Shown: positions 44,048 to 52,479, counted from the stretch's first letter. The stretch is DNA of 64,000 nucleotides from Galbibacter mesophilus (GCF_023721415.1 NZ_JAMQVC010000002.1:868001-932000), one strand, 5' to 3'. The notes: generated from the sequence alone by a model not told the origin. A program made the numbers and translations.

Positions 44048-45232
44048 CTATCTCGAGGTTCTTTTAAAGATATAGGCAAGCGCAATTAATGCAATTCCAG
44101 CGGCTACAAACATGGCGTTGGGAATTACTTCGGTTCGTTTTTGATAGTACCAACCCGAAAACAATGCTCCGAGTCCGATTCCTGCTTCCAGAGCAATGTA
44201 CATCGTTGCAACGGCCTTTCCCCGAGCGTGTTTATGACTCATATCAATGGTCCATGCGTTTAATGATGGAGAAACCACTCCCATCGCGATTCCGTATAAA
44301 ATTCCGCCAGCGATAAATATAAAATAGGATGAAGCCATCCCAATAACTGCCATGGCAATAGCTAAAATTATTAATCCTAATTTAATAATTACCGTACGTC
44401 CATATTTATCCGAAGCTTTTCCCGATAAAAATCGAACCACTAGGGAGGCTATTGTAAATACAATAAAGAACAGCCCTTTATTGGCAATCCCCAAATGGGC
44501 GGTCCAATCTGGTATGAGGGTTAATATCACCCCTAAAGAGCTATAGAACAGGAATGTTACAATAGCAGCGGGCATTACTTCCAAAGCAATAATATCCCTT
44601 CTGGTAATTTTAAGTAGCGACCATGAAAATTTCTTTTTAGGCTGAAGTGTTTCCGGCATGTTTACGATAATAAGCATGGAAAGAAAGGCACACACCGAAG
44701 AGGAATAAAACAGCACATCGTAGGAATAGGTAAGTTTTATAAAGCTTCCCACGGCTGGCCCCAGCGCCATTCCCGTACTGTAAAAAAGACTTTGCATTCC
44801 TATTGCCTCCCCCAACGAGGGCTGCGGTGTAATATCTGCTACATAGGCCGATGTAGCTGTGGGTTTAAACCCTGTTGAAAATCCATGGAGTAAACGAAGT
44901 AACAAAAACCCGAAAACAGAATGTAAAACGGGATAGAGAAAGCCGCAGAAAACACATACCAAAGCTCCAAATACCATTACAGGCACGCGCCCAACGGTAT
45001 CGGTTAGTCTTCCACTAAAAGGTCTTGAAATTCCAGCCGTCAAGGTGAAAAGCGCGATGATGAGTCCGATATACTTGGCGCCTCCCATCGAACTTAAGTA
45101 CGCGGGAAGCTCGGGTATGAGCATATTGTAACTAGCAGAAAACAATAACGAACTAGAACATACCATTGCGAACTTTAGATTGTAAATAGGGTGTGTATTG
45201 TATTTTGAAAGGGTATTTTTTAAGAAGCTCAT
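44048..45232 (-). CDS. Major facilitator superfamily transporter
   Basis: About 394 residues from the ATG at 45232 (MSFLKNTLSKYN); an ATG 12 codons upstream would add a non-hydrophobic extension and is less likely. There are twelve hydrophobic spans. The conserved loop 2-3 motif is GRLTDTVGRVPVMV, and the equivalent in the second half is GKASDKYGRTVIIKLG, both typical of drug:H+ antiporters. It sits in the inner membrane; the substrate is unknown. A Crp/Fnr-type regulator is divergent, with 87 bp between starts, and may control it. Confidence 0.92.
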   Translation of the reverse strand: MSFLKNTLSKYNTHPIYNLKFAMVCSSSLLFSASYNMLIPELPAYLSSMGGAKYIGLIIALFTLTAGISRPFSGRLTDTVGRVPVMVFGALVCVFCGFLYPVLHSVFGFLLLRLLHGFSTGFKPTATSAYVADITPQPSLGEAIGMQSLFYSTGMALGPAVGSFIKLTYSYDVLFYSSSVCAFLSMLIIVNMPETLQPKKKFSWSLLKITRRDIIALEVMPAAIVTFLFYSSLGVILTLIPDWTAHLGIANKGLFFIVFTIASLVVRFLSGKASDKYGRTVIIKLGLIILAIAMAVIGMASSYFIFIAGGILYGIAMGVVSPSLNAWTIDMSHKHARGKAVATMYIALEAGIGLGALFSGWYYQKRTEVIPNAMFVAAGIALIALAYIFKRTSR

Positions 45233-45242
45233 CCGTATTAAA

Positions 45243-45250
45243 TATCTTTG
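45243..45250 (+). promoter_or_regulatory. Candidate -7 box of the Crp/Fnr gene
   Basis: TATCTTTG fits TANNTTTG fully and lies 70 bp before the ATG at 45320; no TTG is at the standard distance upstream. It is inside the short divergent region shared with the MFS gene. Confidence 0.3.
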
Positions 45251-45319
45251 CGCATATAATTGGTACAAAGAAAGACTTTGTTTTAGGATTTAAAAAGGAC
45301 ATTTGTCCGACGCCAAAAA

Positions 45320-45886
45320 ATGATACGAAAAAACGCGAATCTCTTACACTATATCACAAAACATCTCTTGCAACATTCAGAAGGTACCATTGAAAGTTGC
45401 CAGTATGCACCCAGAACTGTGGTGTTAGGGCAAAAGAAACGGGTTTCTTCGGTGTTTATAATTAAAAGCGGACTCGCAAAATGTTATCTGACAGAAGATA
45501 ACGGAGTGGAATTCATTCAAGAATTCTTTGGGGAAGGTGAAATATTTGGAGAACTCGAAGCCATCAACGAGAAACTGAGCTTTTGCTGTATTGAAGCCGT
45601 TAATACATTAGAAGTTTATAAAATAGAAACTACTTATTTTAAGGAACTTTTGGAAACTGACACTACCTTTAATTCACTTATTTTAAAAGCATTGGCAAAC
45701 AAACTAAATTATACTGCCGTTCGCCATGCGTACAATCAGTCGCATACTTTAGAGGATAATGTAAAACGTTTAATGGAGCACTACCCTAATTTAATTCAAG
45801 AGATTGCAAAACAGGATATTGCCAACTATTTAGGAATCAACGTGCGTAGTTTGCATCGGGTGCTAAAGACAATTGCGCAAGACTAG
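45320..45886 (+). CDS. Crp/Fnr-family transcriptional regulator
   Basis: 188 residues. The N-terminal cyclic-nucleotide-binding-type barrel (GQKKRVSSVFIIKSGLAKC, then FFGEGEIFGELEAINEK) leads through a dimer helix to a C-terminal winged helix (EIAKQDIANYLGINVRSLHR, near 155-178). No Fnr-type N-terminal cysteine cluster is present, so it is not an oxygen sensor of that kind; the exact cNMP-binding Arg is also absent, as in many Bacteroidetes members. It is divergent from the MFS gene and convergent with the DUF421 gene (eight bases apart). Confidence 0.92.
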   Translation: MIRKNANLLHYITKHLLQHSEGTIESCQYAPRTVVLGQKKRVSSVFIIKSGLAKCYLTEDNGVEFIQEFFGEGEIFGELEAINEKLSFCCIEAVNTLEVYKIETTYFKELLETDTTFNSLILKALANKLNYTAVRHAYNQSHTLEDNVKRLMEHYPNLIQEIAKQDIANYLGINVRSLHRVLKTIAQD

Positions 45887-45893
45887 TACATTT

Positions 45894-46430
45894 TTAGGGT
45901 TTTTCTCGAACACCCTCCAACAAACTATCACTTAAAGAATTACTTTCGTTTTCTGTGGTATGCAATACGGAAATATCTCCTGTTGATTCCAATACCACGG
46001 CCTTCACTTGGCTAAAATCCAGCACGTTTGCCTCCCGTAGTTTTGCTATGAGTTGTGATTTTTCAACCCGTGCATATTTTAAATTATCTTCCAAAATTTC
46101 ACTTCCGTTCATTAATAACAAAGGTTTATTGGATATCAATTTATTTATCCATCGAAATTTTCGCTGTAAATAAGAGACAATAAAGGTAAGTAATAACAAA
46201 GCGCCTACGGCCACAGAACCATGTGCGATGGAAGTACTGGAAGTCAAGGTAGAAGAAATAATACTTCCTATGGCAATGGTAAAAGCAAAGTCGTATGCCG
46301 TAAATTTGGCAAACGACCGTAACCCAATTATACGTGTTAAAAAGATTACTGCAATAAAAATCAAAACACTTCCGCCGATGGTTTGCAAAAGCGGGTCACT
46401 ACTACTATAAATCCATTTCATATTTTCCAT
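45894..46430 (-). CDS. DUF421/YetF-family membrane protein
   Basis: 178 residues. Three N-terminal membrane spans (LLQTIGGSVLIFIAVIFL, DFAFTIAIGSIISSTL, VAVGALLLLTFIVSYL) with the FAKFTAYDFAFTIAIGSI block typical of the YetF/YcaP family, then a cytoplasmic domain (PLLLMNGSEILEDNLKYAR, SQLIAKLREANVLDFSQVKA). An inner ATG four codons in is possible. Family function is not settled. It is convergent with the Crp/Fnr gene and shows no operon partner. Confidence 0.9.
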   Translation of the reverse strand: MENMKWIYSSSDPLLQTIGGSVLIFIAVIFLTRIIGLRSFAKFTAYDFAFTIAIGSIISSTLTSSTSIAHGSVAVGALLLLTFIVSYLQRKFRWINKLISNKPLLLMNGSEILEDNLKYARVEKSQLIAKLREANVLDFSQVKAVVLESTGDISVLHTTENESNSLSDSLLEGVREKP

Positions 46431-46531
46431 ATTTCAATTGAAAAAAGGGTTGAATTTAAAGATAGTAAGTTTTACCCATAATGTAGGCTAACAACCTAGA
46501 AACCTTTGCCTGTAAAACTACGAGGAGTACA

Positions 46532-47491
46532 TTAAGACAACCGCTCCCCTGCCTGTCTAATAATTTCTTTAATACGCTGTTTTAAGCTTTCAGGTTGAAC
46601 GATAGTAGCATAATCAGCAAACATTAAATACCATCGGGCAAATCGGTTTTCCATATCGACGGTATTAAATTCCATCTCGACTTCATTACCCACTGTTTTT
46701 TCTGAAACTAATCCGTAGTAGGAAAGATTATGACTGAGATACCGAGCTACTTTCTTGTCCACCCGAATAATTACATTTGTTTTTATTTGATTGGCTTCTT
46801 TCTGAAGAAAACTTTCCAGTGGTTCGTGCTCTAGCACAAATGATTTTTGCGTTGTAGAAATCTTTTTAATTCTATCCGTGCGAAATTGTCTGTAATCCTT
46901 CCGAAGATGGCAATATGCCATGATGTACCAAAATCCATTTTCATTGAATAAACCTACAGGCTCTATCCATCTATCCGTATAAGACGTTGCGTGCAAAGCT
47001 TCATACACCAAAAACACCTGCTTTTTTTCAGCAATACCACCGAAGAGAATCTCCAAGGCGTTGGGTACATCTTTATTGAAAAGTTCTTGGGTGGGATAAA
47101 TGGATATTTGCGACGCCAAGGAACTCATCCAATCTTTCTCACTTCCCCTCAAAACAGATTTAATCTTAAACATGGCCGCTTCAAAATACTTCCCCAAAGA
47201 AGCATCGGTGTACTGTTGCATTAATTTTTCGGCAGCAATAAAACTACTGGCCTCTTCTTTGGTAAACATTATGGGAGGTAAACGATATCCTTCCATAATA
47301 CTATACCCCGTTCCAGCTTCACTAATTATAGGCACTCCCGAAGTTTCCAAAGTTCGTACGTCTCTGTAAATGGTGCGTAAACTCACCCCAAAACGGTCGG
47401 CAAGTTCTTGGGCTGTAACAATTTTCTTGGATTGTAACTGAATGAGAATGGCTACAATTCTGTCAAATTTTTTTAAGGTGTTGTCGGTCAT
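46532..47491 (-). CDS. WYL-domain transcriptional regulator (YafY type)
   Basis: 319 residues. The N-terminal HTH_11 winged helix (KKIVTAQELADRFGVSLRTIY, residues 17-37, then RDVRTLETSGVPI) precedes a WYL domain (WIEPVGLFNENGFWYIMAYC, then YRQFRTDRIKKI near 205) and a C-terminal WCX region (ENRFARWYLMFADYATIVQP). Such regulators sense small ligands through the WYL domain. It is divergent from a DinB-family gene, a frequent arrangement for this family, with a 630-bp gap containing a 43-bp repeat array. A good promoter lies just upstream (47513-47541). Confidence 0.94.
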   Translation of the reverse strand: MTDNTLKKFDRIVAILIQLQSKKIVTAQELADRFGVSLRTIYRDVRTLETSGVPIISEAGTGYSIMEGYRLPPIMFTKEEASSFIAAEKLMQQYTDASLGKYFEAAMFKIKSVLRGSEKDWMSSLASQISIYPTQELFNKDVPNALEILFGGIAEKKQVFLVYEALHATSYTDRWIEPVGLFNENGFWYIMAYCHLRKDYRQFRTDRIKKISTTQKSFVLEHEPLESFLQKEANQIKTNVIIRVDKKVARYLSHNLSYYGLVSEKTVGNEVEMEFNTVDMENRFARWYLMFADYATIVQPESLKQRIKEIIRQAGERLS

Positions 47492-47512
47492 ATCCTCTAG
47501 AATTCCCTTCCC

Positions 47513-47541
47513 AAAGATACTGTTTTTGTCAACTGAGCAAG
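47513..47541 (-). promoter_or_regulatory. Promoter of the WYL regulator gene
   Basis: Minus strand: TTG (47541-47539), an 18-base spacer, TATCTTTG (47520-47513, perfect TANNTTTG). The spacer contains TTGACAAAAACAG, similar to the dyad element in front of the divergent DinB gene, so autoregulation is plausible. The predicted leader is about 15 nt. Confidence 0.6.
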
Positions 47542-47611
47542 AGCTTATTCACTATCTGAGATGTATTATAACGTTTACATCTCCCATATTTCAGGGTTCT
47601 TTACTGAATGC

Positions 47612-47735
47612 GATAGGTTGTTTACCTATTTCATGACGTTTAAAATACAACGAGATACGTTGTTAGACCTGTCTGGCGAGGTCTAAAACCTTACAGTTTA
47701 GGTTATTAAACTTATCTGGACACGTTCAAGATGTC
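47612..47735. repeat. Left flank of 43-bp array (locus 2) with one unit in inverted orientation
   Basis: GATAGGTTG at 47612 and GATACGTTG at 47654 are 42 bp apart. From 47654 the sequence GATACGTTGTTAGACCTGTC followed by TGGCGAGGTCT matches the plus-strand unit of locus 1, that is, opposite to the main array that follows. Confidence 0.8.
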
Positions 47736-47977
47736 AAAATATACGTTATACAACGTATCGGGATACGTCCTACAACCTCAAAATATACGTTATACAACCT
47801 ATCGGGACACGTCCAAGACCTCAAAATATACGTTATACAACCTATCCGGACACGTCCAGAACCTCAAAATATACGTTATACAACGTATCTGGACACGTCC
47901 AAAACTTCAAAATACACGTTATACAACGTATTCGGACACTTCCAGGACCTCAAAATATACGTTTGTTAACGTATACC
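47736..47977 (-). repeat. Tandem array of 43-bp repeats (locus 2), five units plus a partial
   Basis: Units begin AAAATATACG (AAAATACACG in the fifth) at 47736, 47780, 47823, 47866, 47909 and 47952: spacing 44, then 43 four times. Each holds ATACGTTATACAACSTAT, a dyad with ATACGT-N6-ACGTAT geometry in several units, and GGACACGTCCARGACCTC-like sequence. Compared with the reverse complement of locus 1 the half-unit GGGAYACGTYCARGACCTC is nearly identical, so both loci are one family in opposite orientation. The array lies in the divergent region between the WYL and DinB genes; reading frames across it are not genes. Confidence 0.95.
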
Positions 47978-48052
47978 TCGCAGATTATTAATTTCTGAAG
48001 TCATCTTCATTTATAGAAAAATTTATTTTAACACTTTTTCAGAATTGGCTAC

Positions 48053-48087
48053 TGACAAACAGTTGTCACACCCCGCTATTACTTTTG
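48053..48087 (+). promoter_or_regulatory. DinB gene promoter region with dyad operator candidate
   Basis: TGACAA-ACAG-TTGTCA (48053-48068) is a perfect six-bp inverted repeat; TACTTTTG (48080-48087) is a perfect -7 box 12 bases later. The dyad would cover the -33 position, and TGACAAA-x-ACAG also occurs in the WYL gene promoter, so the WYL regulator is the likely binder. Confidence 0.5.
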
Positions 48088-48121
48088 GTTTCAGAAACAT
48101 TAATCAGTAAAAATTATCATT

Positions 48122-48616
48122 ATGGAAAATTCGAACACTATTGAAAAAAGAACAACTGTATTTACTTCGGAAGAATTACTGGCACATTGGCAAGGGCACC
48201 GGGCCTTAACCCGAAGAACGATTGAAGCATTTCCCGAAAAAGAATTCTTTACCCACAGCATCGGCGGGATGCGAACATTTGCAGAACTTACCATGGAGCT
48301 TCTTGGAATAGCTGCGCCAGGAATGAAAGAAATTGTGGTTGGAAACACCGAAAAATTAAAAGAACACTTCGACCACGGAAACAAAAAAGAATACCTACTA
48401 GCCCTTTGGGACAAGGATACGGAAGCCATTAATACCTATTGGGAACAGTTAAAGGACGAAGATTTCTCTAAAAATATTAAACTTTTTGGAGAATATGAAG
48501 GAACCGTTATTAGCTCTATTCTCTATTTTATCGACAATGAAATTCACCACCGCGGGCAAGCCTATGTTTATTTAAGAAGCCTTGGTATAGAACCTCCATT
48601 TTTTTGGGAGCGATAA
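48122..48616 (+). CDS. DinB-family four-helix-bundle protein
   Basis: 164 residues. The DinB/YfiT fold is shown by the N-terminal helix LLAHWQGHRALTRRTIEAF, a central FAELTMELLG helix and the terminal NEIHHRGQAYVYLRSLGIEP, whose His residues are typical metal ligands of the family. Some members are thiol-dependent metalloenzymes (bacillithiol transferases), others have no known activity; this one cannot be assigned. It is divergent from the WYL regulator and ends at a strong terminator. Confidence 0.92.
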   Translation: MENSNTIEKRTTVFTSEELLAHWQGHRALTRRTIEAFPEKEFFTHSIGGMRTFAELTMELLGIAAPGMKEIVVGNTEKLKEHFDHGNKKEYLLALWDKDTEAINTYWEQLKDEDFSKNIKLFGEYEGTVISSILYFIDNEIHHRGQAYVYLRSLGIEPPFFWER

Positions 48617-48623
48617 TTGAAAC

Positions 48624-48654
48624 AATCCTAGCAAGCGTATTGCTTGCTAGGATT
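48624..48654 (+). terminator. Intrinsic terminator of the DinB gene
   Basis: A perfect 13-bp stem AATCCTAGCAAGC / GCTTGCTAGGATT with a five-base loop, eight bases after the stop. The T-run after the stem is short (TTTTC counting the last stem bases). Confidence 0.9.
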
Positions 48655-48699
48655 TTCATTCAAATCATTTTTAAAATCTTCTGATAATATGTTTAAAAA

Positions 48700-48915
48700 A
48701 TGAAAGGTATCTATGTATTTAAAACTTCCGTGAAAAGAAAAATAGAAATTAAAAACCTAAGTCCGGCTTTAAACAATCTTTTAAAACCCAACAATGCTTG
48801 GAATTTTGATCTCGAAGACCGTGATAAAATATTGCGTGTAGAAATGGAAGAAAAGAAGAAAGCATCCATTGAAAACCTATTGCATTCTTACGGTTTTGTT
48901 TGTGAAGAAATGTAA
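48700..48915 (+). CDS. Small conserved-looking protein, function unknown
   Basis: 71 residues, no signal peptide. The pattern KGIYVFKTSVKRKIEIKNL, then NAWNFDLEDRDKILRVE and ENLLHSYGFVCEEM, gives a beta-alpha-beta-beta-alpha-beta outline like HMA ferredoxin-like domains, but without the CxxC. Small cytoplasmic proteins of this kind are recalled in other flavobacteria. It stands alone after the DinB terminator. Confidence 0.7.
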   Translation: MKGIYVFKTSVKRKIEIKNLSPALNNLLKPNNAWNFDLEDRDKILRVEMEEKKKASIENLLHSYGFVCEEM

Positions 48916-49343
48916 GTTGATAATTGAGGGCGTTTACGGTACGAAGAATTATAAATCTCACTAAGTGAGTAAATTGAGAAGGCTTTCCGTTAAACTTAAT
49001 CCATTGATTCAGCTAACTATTTTTTAAATTAATGTTTTTAATGTTTAAGACCTTTATGGAAAGCCCTTTTCTTCTCAACTTAACTCAAGCTTTTCCGAAA
49101 GTACGTTTAAGAACAAGCATTAAAAAAAAGTAAGAAAAAAATCAAGATAATTATTAATTATAATTGAATTTAAGATATTGAAAATAAGACCATTAACCAA
49201 TTACTGGCCTTTTTAAAATCAAGACGCAATAGAAGTATTAAATTAGCGTGTTTTTGCGTTTTAGATAGATTTTTAGCATAATTATGAGCAAAACTATCTT
49301 ATTTTAGCAACTATTATATTAATAGTATATAAAACACCAACCA
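48916..49343. other. Intergenic region of 428 bp with a long inverted repeat
   Basis: AATTGAGAAGGCTTTCC (48972-48988) is inverted as GGAAAGCCC-TTTT-CTTCTCAACT (49058-49080), with six extra bases in the right arm and a 69-base loop. The remainder up to the TTG start at 49344 is very A/T-rich and shows no gene. A 30-codon ATG frame at 49041 is listed under rejected items. Confidence 0.6.
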
Positions 49344-50966
49344 TTGAAGCCATTAATTGCCGTACTACTTTTTATCTTAAGCTCTCTATTTGTTAGTGCA
49401 CAATCATATGAAAATACACTGGATAAATTAGATGAAGAACTGGAAAATTCTACTTACTTCGTTCAGTTAAAACACCAGGAAATTGGAAAGCTAAAAAAAA
49501 ATGTAAATCAGTTTACTGTATCGGGTAATACGAAAAAATTATATGGAACATATATAGATTTGTTTAAGGAATACAGCAAATTTAAATACGATTCGGCTTA
49601 CTTTTATTTGGAAAAAGCCAAGTCTATTGCGCTTAAACAAAAAAATGATACCCTTTTAAGCAACGTCCGTATCAATGAAAGTTTTATTCTGTTATCTTCT
49701 GGCCTCTTTAAAGAAGCTATAGATACGCTGAATAATATTGATACCACTACCCTAACCCACAAGCAAAAATTTAAGTATTACAGCGTAAAAGCCAGAAGTT
49801 ATTTTGATTTATCCGACTATAATAGGGATAGCAGATTTACGGTTCTTTATACACAGAAAGGCAATCGTTACCTAGAGAAAGCCTTATTATTTGCAACCGA
49901 AAATACCAACGACTATTGGTATGCGAAAAGTTTGTTGGCGTTAAAAAAACAAGACTTAAATGCAGCCAGAACCGTTTTTGAGAATTGGATAAATAACTAC
50001 CAATTATCGTCTAAATATCTCGGTATTGCTACGTCTAGTCTTGGCTATATTTATGCCGAACAAAACAACCCGGAAAAGGCCATTGAATATTTTGCTAAAG
50101 CAGCGATAGCAGACATAAAATTTGCCACGAAGGAAACTACCGCCTTGCGTAATTTAGCTTTTGAACTTTATAAGGTTAACGATTTGGAACGCGCCAATAA
50201 GTACATTCATCTAGCCATGGATGATGCCACTTTTTATAATGCTCGACATAGAAAAATACAAATTTCCAGCATCTTACCTATTATTGAAAAAGCTCAACTT
50301 TATAACATGGAGCGACATAACAAAGTTCTGGAAAGAATTGTTATAATTTTGACAGTTCTATCCATAGCCGTGCTCATTTTACTGGTTATCATTTTCAAAC
50401 AATTAAAGTCTCGAAATCGATCTAGAAAAGAACTACAAACCTCTTATAATCAATTAGCTAAACTAAATAGTTCGCTGAGGGAATTGGATGCCATAAAGCA
50501 AGAATATATTACCTATTTTATACAATCTACCTCCGACCTTATAAAAAGAATAAATACGCTCAAAAAGAGTGTTCAACAAAAGATTTTATCTAAAAAAATG
50601 GATGATGCTTTGCGCATTCTAAATACGTATAACACCAAAGAAGAACGTAAAAATCTCTTCAATCAATTTGATGAGATATTCCTACAGCTTTTTCCCACGT
50701 TTATAAATGATTTCAACCAATTTTTTGATGAAGAACAAGAACACAAGAAAGGCAATGAGTTATTAAACACGGAATTAAGAATTTATGCTTTATACCGGCT
50801 GGGGATTCAAGACAGCAATCAAATAGCCAGTTTTTTTGATCTTTCGGTTTCCACAATTTATTCCTATAAAACGCGTATTAAATCCAGATCGCGTTATAAA
50901 GATAATTTTGAAGAAAAGGTTATGGAGATTCCATATTTAGGAGTGAGAGAGGATATAACCATTTAA
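49344..50966 (+). CDS. DUF6377-type membrane regulator (TPR sensor region, C-terminal HTH)
   Basis: 540 residues. The start is TTG, directly before a good signal peptide (AVLLFILSSLFVSAQ); no suitable ATG exists. The periplasmic part (25-330) is helical and TPR-like (AEQNNPEKAIEYFAKAAIAD). One membrane span follows (IVIILTVLSIAVLILLVII, near 333-352), then a coiled coil and a cytoplasmic C-terminal domain ending in a LuxR-like helix-turn-helix (SNQIASFFDLSVSTIYSYKT). This is the layout of Bacteroidetes DUF6377 proteins, believed to act as one-piece transmembrane transcription regulators. Target genes are unknown. Confidence 0.88.
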   Translation: MKPLIAVLLFILSSLFVSAQSYENTLDKLDEELENSTYFVQLKHQEIGKLKKNVNQFTVSGNTKKLYGTYIDLFKEYSKFKYDSAYFYLEKAKSIALKQKNDTLLSNVRINESFILLSSGLFKEAIDTLNNIDTTTLTHKQKFKYYSVKARSYFDLSDYNRDSRFTVLYTQKGNRYLEKALLFATENTNDYWYAKSLLALKKQDLNAARTVFENWINNYQLSSKYLGIATSSLGYIYAEQNNPEKAIEYFAKAAIADIKFATKETTALRNLAFELYKVNDLERANKYIHLAMDDATFYNARHRKIQISSILPIIEKAQLYNMERHNKVLERIVIILTVLSIAVLILLVIIFKQLKSRNRSRKELQTSYNQLAKLNSSLRELDAIKQEYITYFIQSTSDLIKRINTLKKSVQQKILSKKMDDALRILNTYNTKEERKNLFNQFDEIFLQLFPTFINDFNQFFDEEQEHKKGNELLNTELRIYALYRLGIQDSNQIASFFDLSVSTIYSYKTRIKSRSRYKDNFEEKVMEIPYLGVREDITI

Positions 50967-51003
50967 CCTAAGTATGACATTATATTTTGTAAACTACATA
51001 TTT

Positions 51004-51594
51004 TCAGGAAGAAACCGCAATAGCAGACAACGCAATTTGCAAGGTATCCTGATAGCTTGCAGCGTCCTTTGTAACTTTCCCCTCTACTCTTAAACCGCTA
51101 ATTAGCGTATAAAAATAATGCGCTAAGGCTTCTGGATTGTTACTGGCCGAGAGTTCACCGGTATCCATACCTTTTTGAATGGCTTTGGTAATGGCTGAAA
51201 TGATATTCGTTCTATTTTGCTGAACAAGTTTTAAAATCTCGGTGTCATGTGGCGCTAATTCAATAGCCGTATTCACAATAAAACAACCTTTACTATCGGC
51301 ATCACCAAGGTTTTCTTGGATAAGCTGGTTTAAAATATTCTCCATGGTAGGAAAAAAACAAGTACTCTGCTCTAATATGGCAATCATCTTGGCAGAAGTA
51401 TTTTCAATATAATGCCTAAGTGTTAGGATAAATAGGCTTTTTTTATCCTTAAAAGCCCCATACATGCTCGATTTACTAATTCCAAAGGCACTAATCAAAT
51501 CTTGGGTGGAAACCGCATTATATCCTTTCTTCCAGAATAAATCTTTCGCAATTTCCAAAACCTCCGTTTCATTAAATTCTCTTTTCCGTGCCAT
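51004..51594 (-). CDS. TetR-family transcriptional repressor
   Basis: 196 residues. The N-terminal HTH spans residues 10-50: VLEIAKDLFWKKGYNAVSTQ, then FGISKSSMYGAFKDKKSLF, of the AcuR/YxaF-like subgroup (DLISAFGISKSSMY). The C-terminal ligand domain contains GDADSKGCFIVNTAIELAPH, typical of TetR_C subfamilies that control SDR or reductase genes. The SDR gene is upstream on the same strand, about 90 bp away, and is the probable target. Confidence 0.93.
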   Translation of the reverse strand: MARKREFNETEVLEIAKDLFWKKGYNAVSTQDLISAFGISKSSMYGAFKDKKSLFILTLRHYIENTSAKMIAILEQSTCFFPTMENILNQLIQENLGDADSKGCFIVNTAIELAPHDTEILKLVQQNRTNIISAITKAIQKGMDTGELSASNNPEALAHYFYTLISGLRVEGKVTKDAASYQDTLQIALSAIAVSS

Positions 51595-51684
51595 TGTAAA
51601 TTAATTTATATGCAAAAATAGTGAGGGGGAAACAAATTCCCGCCCCACTTATCTATAATTTATCTCGTTATGTATATTCAATTA

Positions 51685-52434
51685 TTAAAACTGAACCATA
51701 CCACCATCTATATAAATTTCTGTACCATGAATATAAGATGCATTTTCTGAAGCTAGAAACAATACGGCATCCGCTATTTCCTTGGACTTACCGAATCTTT
51801 TCATAGGCACTTTATCCAATACCGTTTCTGCAAAACCTTCTTGTTCTTCATCGTTCATTCCGGTTTTATTAAAGAAATCGGTTTCTATCGGTCCAGGACT
51901 AACCGCATTCACGCGGATTTTCTGTTCAGATAATTCCGCAGCAAATGTTTTCAGCAACGATTGCACTGCCGATTTGGCCGCAGAATAAACCGATGCTCCT
52001 GGCATTCCTTGTTCTGTTACTACGGAAGTATTCAAGATTATGTTACTTCCTTCGCCCATAAGTGGTAAAATAGATTGAACTGTAAAGATGGAACCCTTCA
52101 CCAATACATCAAACTGTTGGCTATAGTGCTCTTCGTCTATTTCAGGAATAGGAGCAAATTTACCGTAACCTGCGTTTACGAAAAGAACATCTACTTTTCC
52201 AGTTTTGGATTTTACCGTTTCAGCTAGCTTTTTTAGATCGGAAATCGAACTAGAATCGGCTACAACACCGTGTCCGCGTTCTCCTAATTCTCTTGCCGTT
52301 TGATCCACCGTATCTTGATGCCTACCCGTAATAATAACGGTTGCGCCTTGTTCTATAAATTGCTGTGCGGTGGCTTTACCTATTCCGCTTGTTCCTCCAG
52401 TAATTAAAACTACCTTGTCATTAAATTTTTCCAT
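51685..52434 (-). CDS. Short-chain dehydrogenase/reductase
   Basis: About 249 residues from the ATG at 52434 (MEKFNDKVV); an upstream ATG at 52470 adds a Lys-rich extension and is unlikely. NADP-binding LITGGTSGIGKATAQQF, LFVNAGYGKFAPIPE (NAG motif), catalytic LNTSVVTEQG (Ser) and VYSAAKSAVQ (Tyr-x3-Lys), and the end SYIHGTEIYIDGGMVQF are all intact, so it is an active classical SDR. The substrate is unknown; it resembles general aldehyde/ketone reductases paired with TetR repressors. Confidence 0.94.
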   Translation of the reverse strand: MEKFNDKVVLITGGTSGIGKATAQQFIEQGATVIITGRHQDTVDQTARELGERGHGVVADSSSISDLKKLAETVKSKTGKVDVLFVNAGYGKFAPIPEIDEEHYSQQFDVLVKGSIFTVQSILPLMGEGSNIILNTSVVTEQGMPGASVYSAAKSAVQSLLKTFAAELSEQKIRVNAVSPGPIETDFFNKTGMNDEEQEGFAETVLDKVPMKRFGKSKEIADAVLFLASENASYIHGTEIYIDGGMVQF

Positions 52435-52464
52435 TTTCTTTTGATTTTTTTTGATTAAATGTCC

Positions 52465-52479
52465 TCTCACTGAATGAGA
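52465..52479. promoter_or_regulatory. Candidate TetR operator upstream of the SDR gene
   Basis: TCTCA-CTGAA-TGAGA is a five-bp inverted repeat 31 bp before the SDR start. It is short, and no second copy was found near the TetR gene, so the assignment is weak. Confidence 0.25.

Noticed and set aside
47731-47991. 86-codon plus-strand frame across the second array
   Set aside because: Same reason: it is a by-product of tandem repeats with few stops; the peptide is a low-complexity Tyr/Thr/Arg sequence.
49041-49133. 30-codon ATG frame in the gap before the DUF6377 gene
   Set aside because: It overlaps the inverted-repeat arm and ends in a poly-A-derived Lys run; no promoter or conservation evidence.
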